Shown here piece by piece: positions 57,819 to 64,000 of a stretch of DNA of 64,000 nucleotides; positions within the stretch are counted from its first letter, which is position 1; each line of letters starts with the position of its first letter. The translations under genes were made by a program, and so were the position numbers. The stretch spans positions 60,912,098 to 60,976,097 of the forward strand of contig CM022946.1 in the NCBI GenBank assembly GCA_012931725.1. The letters are read 5' to 3'. Below the pieces are notes generated by a model, which was given only the letters and a program-made list of their open reading frames with translations, was not told where the DNA came from and ran no database searches. Source of the stretch: Litsea cubeba (taxonomy: Eukaryota > Streptophyta > Magnoliopsida > Laurales > Lauraceae).

Positions 57819-58194
57819 CTGGTCCAACCACTTTTAACCTATAAATCAATCAAATTTATTTTCTGAGAAAAATAGTATCAACTCCATACATGCCACTTGT
57901 AAATGAGCGACTGCCACATCCTTTAGCTTGAAAAAAAAACTGTGGGTATTAAGATTTATCCCAATTACTGTTTACATTGTTTAAATCATGTCTCAGCCAT
58001 TACTGAGTTGCCACATTCAGCCATGTTTGAAAATCAGCTTTCACATAGGCATATTATCAAACACCCTTTCTGCATACAACAATAATTTACTTTCTACATA
58101 CACCCAAAAAAAAAAAAAAGAAAAAAAAAGCCATACAAACAGTGAGAAGAGGATTGCAAACCCGAGAAGAAGAAAAGAGGGCCTTTTTGCCTAA
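57819..58194. other. Upstream region of MULE GRF gene
   Basis: AT-rich, non-coding; the likely 5' region or leader of the minus-strand GRF gene. No clear TATA box chosen. Confidence 0.45.
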
Positions 58195-58620
58195 GCACTG
58201 CCGGTGCGAGAGCAGAACTGCTTGGCGGTGTGAGGCAGTTTCACCGTTTTCACGTTTCTGACGCTATGCCGGAGTGAGAGCAACGGTGCCTGCCCGAGAA
58301 GATCGCTGCTCCGTCCTGCAGCCAGACCCTCTTCTCCATTTTAGTGCCTTTGACGCACTGCCGGAGCGAGAGCAGCAGGGAGTGCCTGAGAAGATCGGTG
58401 CTGCGTCCTACAGCCAGACCCTCTTCTTCGTTTTAACGCCTTTGACGTACTGCCGGACCAAGACACTCTGCGAAAACGGAGAGGAGCAGTGCCAGCCGGA
58501 GAAAATCGCTGCGACGGCCTGCAGCTAGACCCACTTCTCTTCGCGCCTTTGACGCACTGCTGGACCGAGAGCACTGGTGCCTGTCGGAGTTGAACGTCGC
58601 TTCGTCCTGCATCCAGAGCA
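58195..58620. repeat. Right subterminal tandem repeats of MULE
   Basis: Three to four copies of a ~110 bp unit with 'tttgacgcactgccggagcg', 'gagaagatcg', 'gctgcgtcc' and 'gcagccagaccctcttct' blocks. Lies just inside the right TIR. Non-coding. Confidence 0.75.
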
Positions 58621-58749
58621 AAGAAAAAAAATAATAGAAGCGTTTGGGAGACCGGAAGAGAGGAAAGTCACTTTGAGAGATGAGTTTGGAATTGAGTTTT
58701 GACCAGAGAGTTTTGAAACGAAAAATTGGGCGGAATGGTTTTGACATGA

Positions 58750-58930
58750 CAGGTTCTGTGACGTGACGTGTCTCTATTTTCTCTCCTGCAGCGCATGCGT
58801 TTTTCTCTCTCCTGCAGCCTTGATTTTTTTTACTTTAATTACTCACCGTTGGATCCGAAATGAAAACGAACGACCGAGATTAAGCTCTCTCATAGATCTG
58901 GTGAGAGTCTCTCTCACCATAGCAGCTCCC
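58750..58930 (-). repeat. Right TIR of MULE
   Basis: Inverse of 52369-52547; its outer end reads agcagctccc. Differences are a few substitutions and a short indel in the A-rich part (about 58820-58845). Confidence 0.93.
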
Positions 58931-61320
58931 ATAGATAAAAACTAATTAATCCTAAAAAATAGTGACATGTGCTTTTATGGCAATTTAGTGCAAGTTGTTT
59001 TGTTCTCATCATTGAATTGCGTGTTGATTGTTGGTGATAAATTGAAAGCCGTAAATGAGATCAAAGAGTGAATAAAGTTTGAAAGATATGGGTGAGGTAA
59101 AGAGAGTGCTTGGCATAAAGATAACCCATAATCCGCCAAATTAATTATTGATTTTATCATAAAAATAATATTTGAAACTATAATGAAAGTATTTGATATG
59201 ATAATGGCAAGCCAATTGACTCCCATGTCAACTAGAATCCTAAATTCGTAGGTCAAGTTAGGATCGAGATGGGGGGTCAAAGCACAATAGGTATGGTTGG
59301 TTGAGGTCTCGTTGACGGGTTAACCCCAATTATATATGGTCTGAGCCTAAAGTCAACCCCAACCTAATATTACTAAGTTGGGTCTGATCAAGTCAGTGGG
59401 TCAGTTCTGGGATTGCCACTTCATTCTTCAAATGTACAATACAAACCCAAATTTTGTTCCCTTTCTCACTTGGAAAATTGGGCCTCAATTTAGCACATTT
59501 GAATTACTCTTGCCGAGGATAAGATAGATTTTGAGCCCGAGGGCCGAGGATGGTCTTCTTCTTGAGGCCCATGTTAGGCTCAAGCTCAGCTTCGGCCTAA
59601 TTAGTGTAGTTGCAGGCTGGGCATTGAGAAGCCTTGGTCCAACCCAGTCCAGCCATGTAATCTACGGAAAATTTGAAACAACAAACGAGTCGGGCAGTAA
59701 ATGGGTCGGGTTCATTCAGGTCTGTACTATATTTGGACACGAATCCAAATTACTAATCAAGACCATAGCTGAACCCAGATCCACAATGGGGTCCAGGTTA
59801 CCAGATCCTTACCCATGCCCGAATTAAAACCAAAGACCAAACCTGGATCCCAATAAAGACCCAACATCCATCCCGAAAAAGCCCAAGAATGCTTATGCTT
59901 ATATTTTACACTGAATTACACAAACATAAATATACAATATACGATCTTGAATCGGGTATTAAGGTCCAGTGGTAAGAAATGTAAGGACCAAACCAAGAAC
60001 AACTCTCATCCGGTCCATGCAGTTAAACTGCATATCATTATCGGCCCTTACCCAATTTTTCAATTTGGATCCTTCAGGTATTCAAGCATTCAGGACTATT
60101 TTCAACCATAAAAGGGAGTGTAGGACAACTCCTAACCTGCCATTTACTAATTGTATTCCAATTCATATTGGATCCATATAGGAATTTTCAATTTGGGTCC
60201 TTCAAGTATTCCAGTATTAAAAGGAGAGTCTAGGATTCTTTTGTTCGGTAAAGATACTTGGAGGGTGAAATGAAATGAAGTGAATATTGAAGAGAGAATA
60301 AAAGATTAGGGGGCCCTAATCATAGTACAATAAAAATTTATTTTTAGTGGCTTGATAAGAATTCTTTTTGACTTTTTAGGTAAAAAATAGAAGTATTTTT
60401 ATTTTTTAGTAGCATGAGAATGTTACTTTTTGAACTTTTTTTTTTAATTTTAGTGGGGAATTTTAAAATTTTATGCTTTTTTTTTATCCAGTTGAAAGAA
60501 AGCTTTACTTCACTCCAGCTTACTTAAATGAAGTAGCCTAATAAATAGTTTTTGAAAAGGTAACCACAAGACAACAAGAAAAGTAGACAACTTGGCCTTT
60601 TCCAACGCACTCTTATCAATCAAAGGGCTTTTGTGATAAGAATGACTGGTCCCCTCTCCCTCTTTAGTCTTTACCAACAGTTTTGTTCTAGAGAGTGCAG
60701 GATTTAATGTTACTATCAATTTAAAAGGAGTTTCTTGTACTTTTCCTTTGTCTATAAGTGATTGCTTTGTAATTCTACTGATTTATAGGAATCTTTCTGT
60801 AAAAATGTAAAATACAATTGAAAACATCTTCCATTCATCCTCCCAAATGGATAATAATTACGTGCTCTTCAAGGTCGTTAACATGAGTGTCACAAACAAT
60901 GTTCTCATCTTGGAAAAAGGAGTGAGACCTTTCTAGGGGTTGTGGTTTTCTCGAGATATTTCATTAGGAAATCCTTCTAAAAATCTATAAATTTCTAATA
61001 ATAAATCATGTTCTTATATTAATAATTACTCATGTTGAAAATATTTTAAATAGTCTTTTACCGATTTGTGATTATTTTATTCCTTTAAAGTACCAAACAT
61101 TGGCAATATATGCTAGGGACTTAAGCTGGGCCAGCCCCAACACTAACCAAACTCAATTTTTTGTTGGGTAGGTTGGGCCAATTTGGTTTACAGTCCTTCG
61201 GACTTGTTTGGTAATTTTATATGTAAAATAAAGTATAGTAAAATATCAAATAAAAAAGAATAAAATATAATGAGGTTATGTTGATATTTTATTTTTAGTT
61301 ACTTGGCATAAAATCTTTTT
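58931..61320. other. Intergenic, AT-rich
   Basis: No gene supported. A short direct repeat ('tttcaatttggatccttcag gtatt' type) occurs near 60057 and 60186. Homopolymer-rich DNA follows. None of the short frames has a recognisable domain. Confidence 0.5.
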
Positions 61321-62093
61321 GGGGACGTTTGGTAACAAAATCTGCGGGAAAAAGATTTCCGCTTTCCACGATTTTATACTATATCCAAGTTTGGTAGCCG
61401 CAAATTATCGCTGATTTTTTTAGCCTAAAAACTGCGATCCATGAGATTTTAGGATCCGATCCTCCCCCATCGGATATGCAAATCCTCCCTGCAAAAGGGG
61501 TGGGTATAATAGCCAAAATCCCAACCCCCACTTCCAAAATAAACACTCTCTCGATCTCTTTATTTTACCACTTATTCAATAAAAATGATAACATCTCATC
61601 CATGGATTATAATCTGATTAATATATAATAAATGTGCCCCATCATTTTAATCATATGTGCACTAGCGATAATGGTTCTTATTTTGTTCAATATATAATGT
61701 GGCCTCATTAACTCAATCATATGTCCACATGTGATAAGGGGTGTTAGTTTATTCAATAAAGTGGGCCCCATTTATACAATCATACGTGCACCTGTGAGAA
61801 GGAGTCTTAGTTTATCTTTTATCAAGAAATGGGCCACACTTGATACACTCATACTTTTTGGACATGACTAACTTTCATATGCCTCATATTAAGTAGGTTG
61901 TTTATTTTTCATGGACTCTAGTGTTCAACACCAAACATGGATTGAAGAAATCATCAGTGTTTCCACATTTACAACCCAACTTGGAATGCAAGGAATCCTT
62001 AGCTATATAAATCCTCAGCAAGGATTATCCTTTTCTAGGGGTAGACAGGAATCCTAAATCTCCTAGATCCCTATCATGTTACCAAACGTGCCC
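61321..62093. mobile_element. MITE-like element, 0.77 kb
   Basis: Ends GGGGACGTTTGGTAAC (61321-61336) and GTTACCAAACGTGCCC (62078-62093) are inverted with one mismatch. The interior is AT-rich and non-coding. GGG-x-x-GTTTGGTAA ends are common in plant DNA-transposon MITEs. I could not confirm a target duplication. A second, weaker GTTTGG pair (about 61205 and 62273) may mark an outer element that this one entered. Confidence 0.6.
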
Positions 62094-62443
62094 TTTGACT
62101 TTTTGTATAGAAAAGTGGAGCTTTTTGCTCTTTTAGTGGAGAAAGGAGGTTGTTTTTTTAAATTTTTTTGAAAACAATGGGAGAGAATTTTGAATTAAAG
62201 TGTTATTGATGTGACCCATTGTCTGAAAAATGGAGACTTTACTTGACTTTTACTAATCTAGTAAAGTGCCAAACGAGGGCATATTCGTTTGCATGAAATT
62301 CCAATACAAGAAAGTAATTGATTACATATAATCATCTGCATTTTCTAAATTTTAGAAAATAGTCACCTATCTTTTTTATTTTCGAATGAACCCCCTTCAA
62401 CCATCTCTATTTTACATTTATACTTGACATTGTAATAGATCAT
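62094..62443. other. Intergenic, nothing recognised
   Basis: AT-rich DNA. It may include the right part of an outer MITE. Confidence 0.4.
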
Positions 62444-62569
62444 TTTTTTGGGGAATCACAGGGCGGATGTTGTGGATGGCACACCCGCTCCCAACATTCC
62501 CATTCAGGGATCCCTAGGTGGGTAGGTTTACTTACACTCCCTTGGCGACTAGACCAACCTGGCAAGAGA
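62444..62569 (-). mobile_element. SINE-like retroposon, ~126 bp
   Basis: Flanked by 7 bp direct repeats agatcat (62437-62443 and 62570-62576). On the minus strand it ends in a short A-run (ccccaaaaaaa) next to the duplication, as a poly(A) tail would. It starts with a stretch containing tggtctagtcg, similar to a pol III box A. No convincing box B was found, so SINE identity is tentative. Confidence 0.45.
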
Positions 62570-62576
62570 AGATCAT

Positions 62577-64000
62577 CTTTTTCAACTAGTTGACTAAATT
62601 CAACGTAATTTACAATAAAAATATGAAAATATCCTTAATCTAATTTTCACTGGATTAAATCATGGTATTGACCCTTTTTAAACTCTCTTCTCAAATGACA
62701 AATGTACTAATTCAATTTTCTATTATTGGTATCGGAAAAAGATTATCAAGTTAACCATATTCAATGTTATGAGTCTCATTTTTGTGATTTTAGTATTTTA
62801 TGAAAGTATTGATATTTTCAAAACTCGGATAGCCTGAAGAAAGTATAAGAAAATAGTAAATAGCTCAAATAAATATAGAGAATAAAAATGATAATTTGAG
62901 GTTTTTCCACCTAGCTTACCAGTAGAGATGACTTTTCTCTCCCCCTTTCAAAAGTTTGAATATTTTTCCACAGTTGCAATTACACCATTTTTGGACTAAA
63001 ATACCCATAGCGTGGGTTATAGCATAAGAAAAATGCAATCTTGTAAACGAGTTTGGAGTTTTAGTCAATAAAAATGTTTAAACTTATATTATTGCATTTG
63101 TGTGCTGAAAATGCAATGGTGTAAATTAATAAGTATCGATGAAAATATATAACATTAATATGTAATTGAGAAGTGGAGATCTAATATGCATTTTCTTATA
63201 TTCTTTTAGATCTTAAGGAATGTTTGGATATGAATTGAATTAGATATTTCTAGATTTAAATACTTGTGAATTATAATATTATATAGTAAAATATTATAAT
63301 ATTATAATATTGTTGTTGTTTGGCAATTTTCAAAATATTCAATAGATTATGACCTAGTTTCCAAAACATTCAATAGGTTTTTAACTAAGCAATTTGGCAA
63401 TCATCCCATAATATAATCTACGCTAAATTCAAGATTAACCTTAATTCTCAAATCAAAGAAATAGTTAATAACTTTATGATTTTATTTTAATATTTTTTAA
63501 ATGACAATACAACGACACCATTTCCTAGAAATTCAATTCAATGAAAATAAGAAATCTCCAAATATATTTTCAAGATAAGAAACTCATGGTAAAGTGGGTC
63601 TCTTTGGTTTTTTTAGAGTTCTATTAATTCAAACAAACATGTTATAAAATTTCAAAAGAAGATATTTCGTGGTAAAATGAGTTCCTTTGAATTTGTAGGA
63701 ATTCATCTCATGTTAACAAATAGGTTCTATCTTTCATGGCATAATGGGCTCTTTTGAATTTTTAGAAATTCAAATCCATAATGATAGATTGACCAAATCA
63801 TATCTTAACAATAATGGATTCATTTCTTTAATTAAATCATTGAAAATTCAATTCCATGTAAATAAACAGGCCTGTTATATGTTCAGGATAATAAATTAGT
63901 GGTAAAGTGGTTCCTTATAATTCCTAAGAATTATTTTCATACAATAAAATCGGCCCTAAGCAATGTAGGCAATTAAGACTTCATGAGTCTTCCATCCTTA
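62577..64000. other. Intergenic, AT-rich
   Basis: Very AT-rich DNA with several loosely similar 'gataagaaactcatggtaaagtgggt'-type segments (63570-63920), suggesting an old diverged tandem repeat. No gene or element end supported. Confidence 0.45.

Larger units (their letters stand above)
52369..58930 (+). mobile_element. Complete FAR1-type MULE with two genes
   Basis: A 6,562 bp element flanked by a perfect 9 bp duplication, atagataaa (52360-52368 and 58931-58939). TIRs of about 180 bp start GGGAGCTGCT and are roughly 95% identical by eye. It encodes a FAR1/MULE-type transposase on the plus strand (pseudogene) and a convergent small GRF zinc-finger gene on the minus strand (intact). A 9 bp target duplication and long TIRs are classic for Mutator-like elements. 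The good TIR match and exact duplication suggest a fairly recent insertion. Present transposase defects mean it needs a helper. Confidence 0.95.

Overview
The window is nuclear DNA of a flowering plant. It holds a spliced LRR receptor-kinase gene with GT..AG introns, plant-specific transposon families (Tat-lineage Ty3/gypsy, Sirevirus-like Ty1/copia, TRIM, FAR1-type MULE, hAT remnants), long AT-rich intergenic DNA and no operon-like packing. I cannot name the species. Every call comes from reading the sequence and the translated frames; no database search was run.

Layout. 1-5.3 kb: old repeat debris (a Tat-like LTR piece, a TRIM-like LTR piece, a hAT transposase tail, a 0.74 kb MITE-like element). 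5.4-8.2 kb: the only clear host gene, a two-exon LRR receptor-like kinase of the short LRR-III type whose kinase domain lacks the catalytic aspartates; its intron holds a LINE RNase H remnant. 9.25-51.1 kb: nested LTR-derived DNA. Two copies of a ~2.5 kb non-coding LTR-like repeat (called Y) face each other (9.7-12.3 kb plus strand, 33.2-40.2 kb minus strand), with copies of a ~1.6 kb LTR-like repeat (called Z) inside and beside them. Into Z copy 1 a 19 kb Tat-lineage Ty3/gypsy element inserted (13259-32220, TSD catgt). Into the minus Y copy a 3.0 kb solo LTR inserted (36663-39665, TSD gtctc). Into Z copy 3 a 9.7 kb Sirevirus-like copia element inserted (40723-50459, TSD ttatg). 51.4-51.9 kb: a complete 493 bp TRIM (TSD attag) inside copia debris. 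52.4-58.9 kb: a complete 6.56 kb FAR1-type MULE with ~180 bp TIRs and a 9 bp TSD. 58.9-64 kb: AT-rich intergenic DNA with a MITE-like and a SINE-like insertion.

Two things stand out. The Tat element has almost identical LTRs, yet its sense genes are broken: protease and reverse transcriptase are absent between gag and RNase H, and there are frameshifts. It also carries, on the opposite strand, an intact five-exon gene predicted to encode 1225 residues with a plant mobile domain and its own TATA box. The element therefore looks like a recently trans-mobilised parasite that has kept an antisense accessory gene. The MULE has a FAR1-type transposase gene with nonsense codons, and converging on it from the other TIR an intact two-exon gene for a 90-residue GRF zinc-finger protein. 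That layout recalls the mudrA/mudrB arrangement of MuDR, with an unrelated second protein.
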